Source: Actinomycetota bacterium (GTDB lineage: Bacteria > Actinomycetota > Thermoleophilia > Solirubrobacterales > 70-9). From it: a stretch of 64,000 nt of DNA. Where the stretch lies: positions 62,001 to 126,000 of the forward strand of contig JAFDWB010000009.1 in assembly GCA_018268675.1 (NCBI GenBank). Direction: 5' to 3'. Shown here piece by piece: positions 1 to 7,400 of the stretch (position 1 is its first letter; every line of letters begins with the position of its first letter). Under the pieces are notes generated by a model. The model had not been told where the DNA came from and made no database searches. It saw nothing but the letters and a program-made list of their open reading frames with translations. The translations under genes were made by a program, and so were the position numbers.

Positions 1-110
1 CCCGTTGCGCCCTCGCCAATCTCGAGCGGCGGCGCCGGCTCGCCGCGCAGCCGGTAGACGTGCCGCAGGCGCAGGGTCGGCAGCGCCAGGGACGAGATCT
101 CGGATTCCAT
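1..110 (-). CDS. DUF3237-like protein, 5' part only (cut by window start)
   Basis: The reverse strand reads an open frame from an ATG at 110 to the window edge, giving 36 residues that begin MESEISSLALPTLRLRHVYR and continue with GEPAPPLEIGEG. The N-terminal strand followed by an APPLEIGE motif resembles the start of DUF3237 proteins, small beta-barrel proteins of unknown function. The gene is divergent from the hydrolase at 231. Only about a quarter of a DUF3237 protein is visible, so the family call is tentative; a real gene is likely because codon usage is strongly GC3-biased. Confidence 0.5.
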   Translation of the reverse strand, partial: MESEISSLALPTLRLRHVYRLRGEPAPPLEIGEGAT

Positions 111-230
111 CGGGTTCCTTCCTGGGTGAGAGACGGCGGCGTGATCCGCGTTCTCAAGCCGATGATGACACCCGGTCCCGCCTCGGCTAGGTTCCGGCCA
201 GACCCCGAAGCGGACAGAAAGAGGAGCGAG

Positions 231-1079
231 ATGGCGGCGACGACGATCACCGAGCACGAGGCTGAGCAGGTCGAGAAGGCGAACGCGACCGGGAAACAGC
301 CGGTCGTCTTCATCCACGGGCTGTGGTTGCTGCCGAGCAGTTGGGACCGCTGGGCCGCGGTCTTCAAAAAAGCCGGCTACGTGGCATTGACGCCGGGCTG
401 GCCGGACGACCCGGAGACGGTCGAGGAGGCGCGGGAGCACCCGGAGGCGCTCGCCCACAAGTCGATCGGCCAGATCGCCGACCACTTCGAGGAGGTGATC
501 GGCGGCCTCGACAAGAAGCCCGCCGTGATCGGCCACTCCTTCGGCGGCCTGCTCACCCAGATCCTCGCCGGGCGCGGGGTCTCCGCCGCCTCTGTCGCCT
601 TCGACTCGGCGCCCTTCCGCGGCATCCTGCCGCTGCCGATCTCCTCGCTGAAATCGGGGAAACCGGTGCTCGGGAACCCGGCCAACCGCAGCCGCGCGGT
701 GCCGCTCACCTACGACCAGTTCCGCTACTCGTTCGCCAACACGGTCGACGAGGAGGAGGCGAAGCAGCTCTTCAACGAGTTCGCGGTCCCCGGATCGGGG
801 GTGCCGCTCTTCCAGGCGGCGAGCGCCAACCTCAACCCCTGGACCGAGGCCAAGGTCGACACCAAGAACCCCGACCGCGGGCCGCTGCTGATCGTCTACG
901 GGACCGCCGACCACGTCTCGCCGAAGGCGATCAACGAGGCGATCTACAAGAAACAGGAGAAGAACAAGGGTGTGACCGAGCTCACCGCGATCGAGGGCGC
1001 GAGCCACGGTCTGACCATCGACCACACCTGGCGCAAGTCCTGCGACACCGCGCTCGAGTTCGTCAAGCGGTTCGTCTGA
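231..1079 (+). CDS. alpha/beta hydrolase
   Basis: A 282-residue cytoplasmic alpha/beta-hydrolase. The oxyanion HG motif is at residues 29-30, the nucleophile elbow GHSFGG puts Ser at 103, and the acid and base are likely Asp227 (GTADH) and His259 (GASHG), so the triad looks complete. No signal peptide is present. I chose the ATG at 231 because GAGGAGCGAG lies directly upstream; the open frame extends further 5' but that part is not conserved-looking. The substrate cannot be told from sequence; relatives include non-haem-peroxidase-like esterases and lactonases. The TGA overlaps the start of an SDR remnant. Confidence 0.88.
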   Translation: MAATTITEHEAEQVEKANATGKQPVVFIHGLWLLPSSWDRWAAVFKKAGYVALTPGWPDDPETVEEAREHPEALAHKSIGQIADHFEEVIGGLDKKPAVIGHSFGGLLTQILAGRGVSAASVAFDSAPFRGILPLPISSLKSGKPVLGNPANRSRAVPLTYDQFRYSFANTVDEEEAKQLFNEFAVPGSGVPLFQAASANLNPWTEAKVDTKNPDRGPLLIVYGTADHVSPKAINEAIYKKQEKNKGVTELTAIEGASHGLTIDHTWRKSCDTALEFVKRFV

Positions 1080-1153
1080 TGGACCTCGGCCCCGGCAGGT
1101 CCTACATCACCGGCGAGGCGCTGGCCGTCAACGGGGGGACGGTGATGGACTGA
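1079..1153 (+). pseudogene. C-terminal remnant of a short-chain dehydrogenase (SDR)
   Basis: The 24 codons from the ATG at 1079 to the TGA at 1151-1153 encode MDLGPGRSYITGEALAVNGG followed by TVMD. The YITGEALAVNGG core is the classical C-terminal signature of FabG-type SDR enzymes, which normally follows about 230 residues of Rossmann domain. Upstream in the same frame lies only the shadow of the hydrolase, so the rest of the SDR is missing. The remnant overlaps the 3' end of the LLM pseudogene on the other strand. It probably marks an old deletion that brought the hydrolase up to the SDR stop. Confidence 0.7.
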
Positions 1154-2197
1154 CGTCGAGCAGCTCGCGCACGCGGGGGATCACCTCGCGGCCGAAGAGC
1201 TCGATCGCGGCGCGGCGCTGCTCGTGGGGGACCGCGCCGACGGCGTAGTGGAGGTCGAAGCGGCTCAGGCTGAGGGTGCCGGCCACCTCGGCGATCCGCC
1301 GCGCCACGGTCTCCGGGGAGCCCACGTAAAGCGAGCCGTGCTCGACTTCGGCGAGGAAGTGCTCGTAGGTCGGCGGCGCCCAGCCGCGCTCGCGGGAAGC
1401 GGCGGCGAACGCGTCCCTGTAGTGGGGCCACTGGATCGCGATCGCCTCCTCGTCGGTCTCGGCGACGAAGCCGAGGGAGTGGAGGCCGACCGGGAGCTGG
1501 GGCTGCCCGGTCTCCTCGAGCGCCCGCCGGTAGAGGTCGACGAGGGGGCGAAGCGCTCGGGGCTGCCGCCGATCACGGCCAGCATCAGCGGCAGGCCGAA
1601 GCGCGCCGCGCGCAGGACCGACTGGGGGCTGCCGCCGACCCCGACCCAGGTGGGGATGTTGCCGGGCGGGATCGGCGGGCTGACCGACTGCGCGGTGAGC
1701 GGCGGGCGGTGCCTGCCCGACCAGGTGACCGGCTGGTCGCGGAGCAGGCGCACGAGGAGGTCGAGCTTCTCCTCGAAGAGCTCCTCGTAGTCGGCGAGGT
1801 CGTAGCCGAACAGGGGGAAGGAGTCGGTCAGCGAGCCGCGGCCGACGATCAGCTGCGCGCGGCCGTCCGAGACCGCGTCGAGCGTGGCGAAGTTCGTGTA
1901 GAGGCGCACCGGGTCCTGGGTGCTGAGCACGGTGACAGCGGTGCCGAGCCGAATCCGCTCGGTCTGGGCGGCGATCGCCGCCAGCACCACGTGGTTGGCC
2001 GAGTCCATCATCTCGGTCCGGTAGTGCTCACCGATGTTGAACGAGTCGATCCCCACCGCCTCCGCGAGCACCCCTTCGGCGACGGTGTCGCGGACCACCT
2101 GGTCGCCGCCGATCGGGGCGCCCGAGGCGTCCATCGTGACCGGCATGAAGTTGTCGAGGCCGAACTCGAAGTCGTCAACATCGCGGTAATTAACCAT
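1128..2197 (-). pseudogene. LLM class flavin-dependent oxidoreductase, single frameshift
   Basis: From the ATG at 2197 the frame encodes an LLM (bacterial-luciferase-like) F420/FMN oxidoreductase: DNFMPVT near the N terminus, IGEHYRTE, LGTAVTVLSTQDPVRLYTNF, ISDGR-like VSDGRAQLIVGRGS, then NIPTWVGVGGSPQS. After GGSPERFAP the frame is lost, and the missing C-terminal half (GSPETVARRIAEVAG, then FDLHYAVGAVP) continues one base out of phase to the TGA at 1128-1130. Adding one G to the G5 run at 1544-1548 would give an intact 356-residue protein of normal family length. This is either a recent inactivation or a homopolymer sequencing error. Confidence 0.85.
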
Positions 2198-2198
2198 A

Positions 2199-2213
2199 GT
2201 GGTAGTTTACCAC
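2199..2213. promoter_or_regulatory. palindromic operator over a leaderless-type promoter
   Basis: GTGGTA-GTT-TACCAC is a perfect 6-bp inverted repeat ending one base before the ATG of the LLM gene at 2197. On the minus strand it contains TAAACT, a plausible -10 box, six bases ahead of the ATG, and there is no Shine-Dalgarno sequence, so the transcript is probably leaderless and the palindrome is placed to block it. A MarR- or TetR-type protein could bind here; the MarR gene at 2859 is the nearest candidate. Confidence 0.5.
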
Positions 2214-2251
2214 AAGTTAGGGGTCCGGGGCGCTTGCGCCCGTCCGAGATG

Positions 2252-2311
2252 CGTCCTGGGCGTCTCATGTGGGTCCTGGCAGGCTGTGACCCCCATGAGA
2301 CGCCCAGGACG
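2252..2311. repeat. palindrome, 17-bp arms
   Basis: CGTCCTGGGCGTCTCAT at 2252-2268 is exactly complementary to 2295-2311. A second short stem, GGGTC/GACCC (2271-2275 and 2288-2292), is nested inside, leaving a small loop. Not followed by a T tract and lying between divergent promoters, so not an ordinary terminator. Confidence 0.85.
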
Positions 2312-2343
2312 TGAGGGGTGCGTGGGGGAGCGTGCGCGGGGAC

Positions 2344-2367
2344 GTCACGAAGTCGGACTTCCGTGAC
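2344..2367. repeat. imperfect palindrome GTCACGAAGT / ACTTCCGTGAC
   Basis: Ten-base arms with one bulged base around CGG. A related element, GTCACGA...TTCGGTGAC, occurs in the reverse complement of about 53987-54011 in the second composite array. Confidence 0.6.
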
Positions 2368-2413
2368 CGCCCCGTGCGGAAGTGAGGCCGAGGAGACTCG
2401 GGACCGAGGCCCC

Positions 2414-2471
2414 GGGACGCGCTGCAAGGATTTAGGTCGCCATAGCGACACCAATCCTTGCAGCGCGTCCC
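2414..2471. repeat. palindrome family A (GCGCTGCAAGGATT arm)
   Basis: GGGACGCGCTGCAAGGATT (2414-2432) is a perfect 19-bp match to the complement of 2453-2471. A nested GTCGC-CAT-AGCGAC stem sits in the loop. The same outer arm with the same nested GTCGC/GCGAC stem recurs at 34420-34466 and 54058-54119. Confidence 0.9.
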
Positions 2472-2531
2472 GAGCGTCTGAGGAAGACGGGAGGAACGTG
2501 AACGATCTCCCCTTTCCTCGCCCCGACCTCC

Positions 2532-2578
2532 TCCAGCTGTTCCTTATGGCCGACATACCGGCATAAGGAACAGCTGGA
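2532..2578. repeat. palindrome family B (CTGTTCCTTA arm)
   Basis: TCCAGCTGTTCCTTATG at 2532-2548 pairs perfectly with 2562-2578, with a short CCG/CGG stem in the loop. The CTGTTCCTT arm recurs at 30629 and, as GTGTTCCTTACTTG, at 52411. Confidence 0.85.
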
Positions 2579-2612
2579 CGGAGGGCGTCCTTCGCGCGCA
2601 CCGTCCCCTCCC

Positions 2613-2661
2613 GGTGAGTTCGCACTTTCCCGCGCATGGCGCGGGTTTCTGCGAACTCATC
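2613..2661. repeat. palindrome family C (GTGAGTTCGCA arm)
   Basis: TGAGTTCGCA (2615-2624) pairs with TGCGAACTCA (2650-2659), and a separate perfect stem CCCGCGC/GCGCGGG is nested inside. The outer arm recurs, with paired changes, at 30688, 47427, 47503, 47564 and 60833, each time with a different nested stem. Confidence 0.85.
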
Positions 2662-2712
2662 GGGCCGTGGCCCCTGGAGCGGCGTGCCGACCCTTCCTCT
2701 CCCCCCGGACCC

Positions 2713-2762
2713 GGCCGTCTCGGCCACGGCCACAGCCCGCCAGGGCCGTGGCCGAGACGGCC
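2713..2762. repeat. palindrome family D (GCCGTCTCGGCCACG arm)
   Basis: Perfect 19-bp arms, 2713-2731 against 2744-2762, around a 12-base loop. A second member with the same arm lies at 53883-53934. Confidence 0.85.
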
Positions 2763-2858
2763 CGTCCCTTGCGCTTCGGGCGCCAGCTCCTCAGGGCCCC
2801 ATCCCTCCCTGGCCCCCACCCACCCCGAATCCCCCAACCAACCCTCTAGCCTGGGCCG

Positions 2859-3323
2859 ATGACCACTGCGGGCACCGACGGCGACCGGGTCCCGACCTCG
2901 ACCCTGCTCTCGAGCCTCGGCCGCGACGCGACCGCGCGCGTCCGCCTGGCGCTACGCCCGCTCTCGCTCACCGCGCAGCAGTTCCTCGTCCTCGAGCAAC
3001 TGCGGCTGACCGGCCCGACGAGCCAGGCCGACCTCGCCGACGCGGTCGGCATCGACCGCAGCAACCTGGCGACGATCGCCGCCGGGCTCTGCGACCGCGG
3101 GCTCGCCGAGCGCAGCCGCGACCCGGCCGACCGCCGCCGCTACCTGCTCGGCCTGAGTGCCGCCGGCGAGCGCCTCCTGGGTCGCGCCGAGACCGCCGTC
3201 GCGGCAGCCGAGGAGGAGCTGCTCGCCCCGCTCGACCCCGCCCGCCGCGCGCAGCTCCACGGCCTGCTGCGCCGGCTCGCCGACGGCGCCCGGCTCTGCC
3301 CGACCGAACGGGAGGACGGGTAG
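2859..3323 (+). CDS. MarR family transcriptional regulator
   Basis: A 154-residue winged-helix DNA-binding protein. The core runs LSLTAQQFLVLEQLRLTGPT, then SQADLADAVGIDRSNLATIA as the recognition helix region, then the wing DPADRRRYLLGLSAAG, which is the diagnostic MarR D-x-R-D/R signature. A C-terminal helix for dimerisation follows. MarR proteins usually bind short palindromes and release them on binding phenolic ligands or on oxidation. It lies downstream of a palindrome array and upstream of a flavoprotein; the GTGGTAGTTTACCAC site before the LLM gene is a candidate operator, but this is inference. Confidence 0.9.
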   Translation: MTTAGTDGDRVPTSTLLSSLGRDATARVRLALRPLSLTAQQFLVLEQLRLTGPTSQADLADAVGIDRSNLATIAAGLCDRGLAERSRDPADRRRYLLGLSAAGERLLGRAETAVAAAEEELLAPLDPARRAQLHGLLRRLADGARLCPTEREDG

Positions 3324-3410
3324 TCGAAGGGGCTGCGCGCCGCCGCCAGCTCCCCCCGAGAGCTGACCCCGAGCTTGGAAAAGACCTACGCACCGCTACG
3401 GTCCTTCCCG

Positions 3411-5117
3411 ATGAGCGACGAGCACCCGCCCGACCGATCTCGAGGCCGCACCCAGGTGGCGGGCGAGAGCGACGTCGTCTTCCCGCGGCTCGAGGAGGCG
3501 CAGATCGCGACGCTGCGCGCGGTCGGCCGGACCGAGCGGGTGAGCGCCGGTGACATTCTCTACTCGCCCGGCGAGCTCGACTACGAGCTGATCGTCGTGG
3601 TCAGCGGCTGCGTCGAGATCATCGACGGCATCGGCACCGAGAGCGAGTCGGTCCTGGTCAGCTACGGCGCCCGCCAGTTCGCCGGCGAGCTCAACCTGAT
3701 CACGCTCGAACCGGTGCTCCTCACCGCCCGGGTGGCCGACGACGGCGAGGTGATCTTCGTCGACCGGGAGGCGCTCCGGGGCGTGATCTCCCGCGACACC
3801 CGCCTCGGCGACCTGATCATGAACGCGCTGGTCAGCCGGCGGGCGATCATCATCGAGGCCGAGGGCGGGGCGCGGCTGATCGGCAACGGCACCGATCCGG
3901 CGACCCGCGAGCTGCGCGAGTTCCTCACCCGCAACCGGGTCCCGCACCGCTTCGTCGACCTCGACGGCTCCGAGCCGACCGCCATGACCGGCGACGGCCT
4001 GTCGCTCGCCGACGGCGACCTGCCGCTGTTGCTCAGCGGTCGGCAGGTGCTGCGCGCGCCGAGCGTCCTCGAGGCGGCGACCGCGCTCAACCTGCGGGCG
4101 CCCAACAAGACCGCGAAGGTCGCCTGGGACTGTCTCATCGTCGGTGGCGGACCGGGCGGCCTCGGCGCCGCGGTCTACGCCGCGACCGAGGGTCTCGCGA
4201 CGATCATGATCGACGCCGTCGCCCTGGGTGGGCAGGCGAGCACCTCCTCGCGGATCGAGAACTACCTCGGCTTCCCGGCCGGCATCTCGGGCTCGGACCT
4301 GGCCGAGCGGGCCATCGCGCAGGCACGGCGCTTCGGGCTGCGCACCGCGGTGCCCGAGCGGGCGCTGTCGCTGCGCACCGAGGGTGGCCGCTATGTGATC
4401 GCGCTCGACAGCGGCGACGAGCTGGCGGCGCACACCGTGGTCCTGGCGACCGGCGCCAGCTACCGGCAGCTGCCAGTCGAGGGCTGCGAACGGCTGAACG
4501 GGGCAGGCGTCTTCTACGCGGCGACGCTGGTGGAGGCGCGGATGTGCGGCGGCGCCGCGGTGGCCGTGGTCGGCGGCGGCAACTCGGCGGGGCAGGCGGC
4601 GGTCTTCCTCTCCGGCACCGCCGAGCGGGTCTCGCTGCTGCTCCGCGGCGGCGAGCTGGGTGCTTCGATGTCGCAGTACCTGGTCGACCAGATCGAGGCG
4701 ATCGAGAACATCGACGTACTGCTCCACACCGAGGTGCGGGAGATCCACGGCGACGCCGCCCTCGCTGGGCTGACGGTCGAGGAGAATCGGGGCGGCGAGC
4801 GGCGTGACCTCGAGGTCGGCGGCCTCTTCGTCTTCATCGGTGCCGATCCTTGCACGGAGTGGCTCGACGGCCAGGTCGCCAAGGACGACGACGGGTTCCT
4901 CCTCACCGGGGGCGAGCTCGACGTCACCCATCTCGACGTCGACCCGATCAACGGCGGCCGCCCGGCGATGCCGCTGGAGACGAGCCTGCCCGGCGTCTTC
5001 GCGGTCGGCGACGGCCGCACCGGGTCGATCAAGCGGGTCGCCTCGGCGGTCGGCGAGGGGTCGATGTCGGTGCGCCTCGTGCACCAGTACCTCTCGCTTC
5101 ACCGCAATGGAACCTGA
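3411..5117 (+). CDS. cyclic-nucleotide-binding domain fused to thioredoxin-reductase-like flavoprotein
   Basis: A 568-residue fusion. Residues 20-145 form a cNMP-binding/CRP-type beta-barrel (LEEAQIATLRAVG, YSPGELDYELIVVVSGCVEI). A thioredoxin-like segment follows (residues about 165-230). The C-terminal half is an FAD/NAD(P) reductase: GGGPGGLGAAVYAATEG near 244, the NAD(P) motif VVGGGNSAGQAA near 385, and the FAD motif VFAVGDGRTGSIKRVASAVG at the end. At the position of the redox-active CxxC of true thioredoxin reductases the sequence is GVFYAATLVEARMC, so both cysteines are absent; disulfide reduction is unlikely and electron transfer to another acceptor is possible. Start at the ATG after a TTG alternative at 3375. 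Confidence 0.85.
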   Translation: MSDEHPPDRSRGRTQVAGESDVVFPRLEEAQIATLRAVGRTERVSAGDILYSPGELDYELIVVVSGCVEIIDGIGTESESVLVSYGARQFAGELNLITLEPVLLTARVADDGEVIFVDREALRGVISRDTRLGDLIMNALVSRRAIIIEAEGGARLIGNGTDPATRELREFLTRNRVPHRFVDLDGSEPTAMTGDGLSLADGDLPLLLSGRQVLRAPSVLEAATALNLRAPNKTAKVAWDCLIVGGGPGGLGAAVYAATEGLATIMIDAVALGGQASTSSRIENYLGFPAGISGSDLAERAIAQARRFGLRTAVPERALSLRTEGGRYVIALDSGDELAAHTVVLATGASYRQLPVEGCERLNGAGVFYAATLVEARMCGGAAVAVVGGGNSAGQAAVFLSGTAERVSLLLRGGELGASMSQYLVDQIEAIENIDVLLHTEVREIHGDAALAGLTVEENRGGERRDLEVGGLFVFIGADPCTEWLDGQVAKDDDGFLLTGGELDVTHLDVDPINGGRPAMPLETSLPGVFAVGDGRTGSIKRVASAVGEGSMSVRLVHQYLSLHRNGT

Positions 5118-5208
5118 CTCGCGGGGGCTCATGCCCGCGATCGCCGCCGCGCGCTCGTTCAATATCGGCCGCGGCCCGGACGCCGATCCCGAGGAGAGGA
5201 AGCTGAGC

Positions 5209-5664
5209 ATGGCCCCAGGCACCGACATCTTTCACTACCAGCCTCACCCGAGGGTGGCGCAACGCAAGCAGACGCGGCCGCCGAAGATCGACGACGAGCA
5301 CGTCGGCTTCAACGGGCACCTCGCCGCTCTGATCACCAAGGGCGTCGGGAACATGTGGGCTTTCTACGCGGTCGCCGTCGCGATGGGCCTGTGGATGGCC
5401 GGGCTCGGCGCGGCCGTCTTCGGCGATGTCTATCCCTGGTCGCTGATGCTGCTGATCTTCGGCGGCATCCTCCAGATGCTGCTGATGATCGCGATCATGG
5501 TCGGTCAGCAGGTGCTGGGCGGGGCGGCCGACAAACGCGCCGTGCAGACCTACTCGGACGCCGAGGCGATCCTCCACGAATGCCGGCAGCTCCAGGCTCA
5601 TCTCCAGACCCAGGACGGGGTGATGGTCGAACTTGCCGACAAGGTCGGTCTGAAGCTGCCCTAG
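5209..5664 (+). CDS. DUF1003 membrane protein
   Basis: A 151-residue protein with a cytosolic N terminus and two transmembrane segments, NMWAFYAVAVAMGLWMAGLG and a second starting WSLMLLIFGGILQMLLMIAI, followed by a C-terminal helical stretch (EAILHECRQLQAHLQTQDGV). This arrangement, with GQQV and A-D-K-R after the second segment, is typical of DUF1003 proteins, which have no assigned function. The ATG at 5209 has GGAGAGGAAG upstream; an earlier in-frame ATG near 5107 overlaps the previous gene and is less likely. Confidence 0.8.
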   Translation: MAPGTDIFHYQPHPRVAQRKQTRPPKIDDEHVGFNGHLAALITKGVGNMWAFYAVAVAMGLWMAGLGAAVFGDVYPWSLMLLIFGGILQMLLMIAIMVGQQVLGGAADKRAVQTYSDAEAILHECRQLQAHLQTQDGVMVELADKVGLKLP

Positions 5665-5717
5665 GCGTGGTCCATCGGACGCCCGCCGAACGCGCCGGCA
5701 CCGTTTGCGCGCCTGTT

Positions 5718-6686
5718 TCAGCCCAGGCGCTTGAGGACGAGTGAGCCCTTGGCGGTGAGGGGGCCGGCGGCGGCGGTCAGCGAGACCGTCGACTTCGGTT
5801 TTGCCTTCGGGGTCAGCTGAACCTTCGCCGAGACCGTCCAGGTGCCGCCGGCGTTGAGGACGGGAAGCTTCTGTCTTGCCGGCTTGACGAGGACGCCGGT
5901 CGACGGTTTCAGGCGCAGCGAGCCCGGGAGCGTGGCGGAGCCGCCGGGGTTGGCGACGTTGATCCGGACCGTCGTCCACTTGCCGGCCTTCAGCTTCAGC
6001 GGCTTTGTCCCCGGGATCGAGAGCGCCGCGGGGGCGTGCTGGGGGGCGGTCACCGGCGGCGGGGCCTGGTTCTGGGTCGGAGTCGCGGGCGGCGCGGGGG
6101 GCGGCGGGACCGCGATCGGGAAGATCAGCGGTTGCCCTTGCGTCGCGTTACCGATGTGCACCTCGACCAGGGCGCAGCTGAAGGGAAGGTTGGCGGCTTT
6201 GGGCGCTATGCCTTCGAAGGTCGTCGTCGTCACGCCGGCCGTCCTCGCGGCCAGGCCGCCGGTCCCGTTTTCGAATTTGGGTACCGACACGGACGATTCG
6301 AGGATCGACCAGGTCACGAAACCCGGCTGCCTGTATTGATAGTCGAAGATGAAGGCCGGATAGACGCTGCCGCCGCCTTCGATCACGGCGGAGGAGCAGT
6401 TGCTCGTACTGGCCAGCGCGGCCGCCATTTCCAGTTCGTTCGGTTCCGCTTCGGTCCCGGGCGACGGCAACGCCGCCGTGGTCACCTTGAAGGTCACCGC
6501 CCCGGTGTTCGACTCGTATTCCGCCTTCGCGCCGATGATGTCGGCTTCCGCCTTGAGCGCGGGGTTCACCGGCGCCGTCGCTTCGCCGACCCGGATCTCG
6601 GCCGAGGCCGTCGCCGCGAGGGCGAGCGCCGCCAGCAGGGCGCAGGCGAGGATGGACGGGACGAGGAGTCTGCGCGCACGGTTCAT
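5718..6686 (-). CDS. secreted protein with C-terminal beta-sandwich domain, function unknown
   Basis: A 322-residue protein with a clear Sec signal peptide (MNRARRLLVPSILACALLAA, cleavage after ATASA). The N-terminal domain (residues about 30-180) has no family I recognise; it contains two cysteines that could form a disulfide. A proline-rich linker (IAVPPPPAPPATPTQNQAPP) leads to a C-terminal domain (about 235-322) with KPLKLKAGKWTTVRINVANP and VSAKVQLTPKAKP, which looks like a CARDB/NEW3-type immunoglobulin-like fold. It is convergent with the DUF1003 gene. Probably extracellular or wall-associated. Confidence 0.75.
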   Translation of the reverse strand: MNRARRLLVPSILACALLAALALAATASAEIRVGEATAPVNPALKAEADIIGAKAEYESNTGAVTFKVTTAALPSPGTEAEPNELEMAAALASTSNCSSAVIEGGGSVYPAFIFDYQYRQPGFVTWSILESSVSVPKFENGTGGLAARTAGVTTTTFEGIAPKAANLPFSCALVEVHIGNATQGQPLIFPIAVPPPPAPPATPTQNQAPPPVTAPQHAPAALSIPGTKPLKLKAGKWTTVRINVANPGGSATLPGSLRLKPSTGVLVKPARQKLPVLNAGGTWTVSAKVQLTPKAKPKSTVSLTAAAGPLTAKGSLVLKRLG

Positions 6687-6723
6687 GTAGGGGGCACGCT
6701 GCCAGGGCCGCGCGGCGAATTGA

Positions 6724-6741
6724 AGGGGACCCAGGTCCCCT
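6724..6741. terminator. short hairpin downstream of the response regulator
   Basis: AGGGGAC-CCAG-GTCCCCT forms a 7-bp stem just past the TGA of the minus-strand response regulator. There is no clear T run, so it could equally be a simple palindrome; position suggests termination or mRNA 3' end protection. Confidence 0.4.
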
Positions 6742-6752
6742 CTGGACGGGGC

Positions 6753-7400
6753 TCAGGTCCCCGCGAGGTACCGCACGACCGCTCGCACCCGCCGGTGGTC
6801 CTCGGGCGCCGGCACGAGATCGAGCGCCTCGTACACGTGCGAGACATGCCGGACGACGGCCTTCTCGGTGATCACCAGGCGCGCCGCGATCGCCGCGTTG
6901 CTGCGTCCCTCCGCCATCAGCTCCAGGACCTCCCGCTGGCGCGCGGTGAGCCTCGCGAGCCCCGACGACTCGCTGCGCCCGAGCAGCGCCGCGACCACCT
7001 CGGGGTCGAGCACCCTGCCGCCCTCGCCCACCCGGCGGACGTCGGCGGCGAAGCCGCGCCGGTCGACGACCCGCTGCTTAAGCAGGTAGCCGACCCCGCC
7101 ACCGTCGTCACCACCGACCAGCTCCGTCGCGTGCCCGCGGACGACGTGGCGCGACAGCACCAGCACGCCGATCTCCGGCAGCTCGCGGCGGATCGCCAGC
7201 CCGGCGCGCAGGCCCTCGTCGCTCTGCGTCGGCGGCATCCTGATGTCGGTGACGACGACGTCGGGTCGGTGCGCCCGGGCCTTGCGGAGCAGATCCTCGG
7301 CGTCGGCGGCGAGGCCGACCACCTCGAAGCCCTCGTCGGCGAGCAGCGCCGCCAGCGCGTCGCGAAGCAGCGGCTCGTCCTCGGCGATCAGGACCCGCAT
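6753..7400 (-). CDS. NarL/LuxR-type response regulator
   Basis: A 215-residue two-domain regulator. The receiver has the acidic pocket (AEDEP at 6-10), the phosphoacceptor Asp52 in VVVTDIRMPP, and the conserved Ser and Lys (VLSRH, YLLKQR). The output domain has the LuxR helix-turn-helix LTARQREVLELMAEGRSNAA. Its ATG lies inside the 3' end of the sensor kinase gene (13-base overlap), so the pair is translationally coupled. The target genes are not evident from the window. Confidence 0.92.
   Translation of the reverse strand: MRVLIAEDEPLLRDALAALLADEGFEVVGLAADAEDLLRKARAHRPDVVVTDIRMPPTQSDEGLRAGLAIRRELPEIGVLVLSRHVVRGHATELVGGDDGGGVGYLLKQRVVDRRGFAADVRRVGEGGRVLDPEVVAALLGRSESSGLARLTARQREVLELMAEGRSNAAIAARLVITEKAVVRHVSHVYEALDLVPAPEDHRRVRAVVRYLAGT

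Larger units (their letters stand above)
2198..2858. other. gene-free gap holding a palindrome array
   Basis: No credible gene lies in this 661-base gap between the divergent LLM and MarR genes; the short open frames are shadows of the palindromes. The gap is filled by six hairpin-forming inverted repeats (listed separately) joined by short spacers. One spacer, GTCTGAGGAAGACGGGAGGA, recurs with small changes at about 54037-54057 on the opposite strand, next to a copy of the same hairpin. Confidence 0.8.

Noticed and set aside
2318-2566. Open frame of 82 codons in the palindrome array, with a similar one at 53968-54264 on the other strand
   Set aside because: The similarity of the two translations comes from the shared family A hairpin and spacer; frames run through palindromes and have no ribosome site.
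2252-2762. CRISPR-like array
   Set aside because: Repeats are palindromes of different families with irregular spacing, and there are no cas genes or constant direct repeats.
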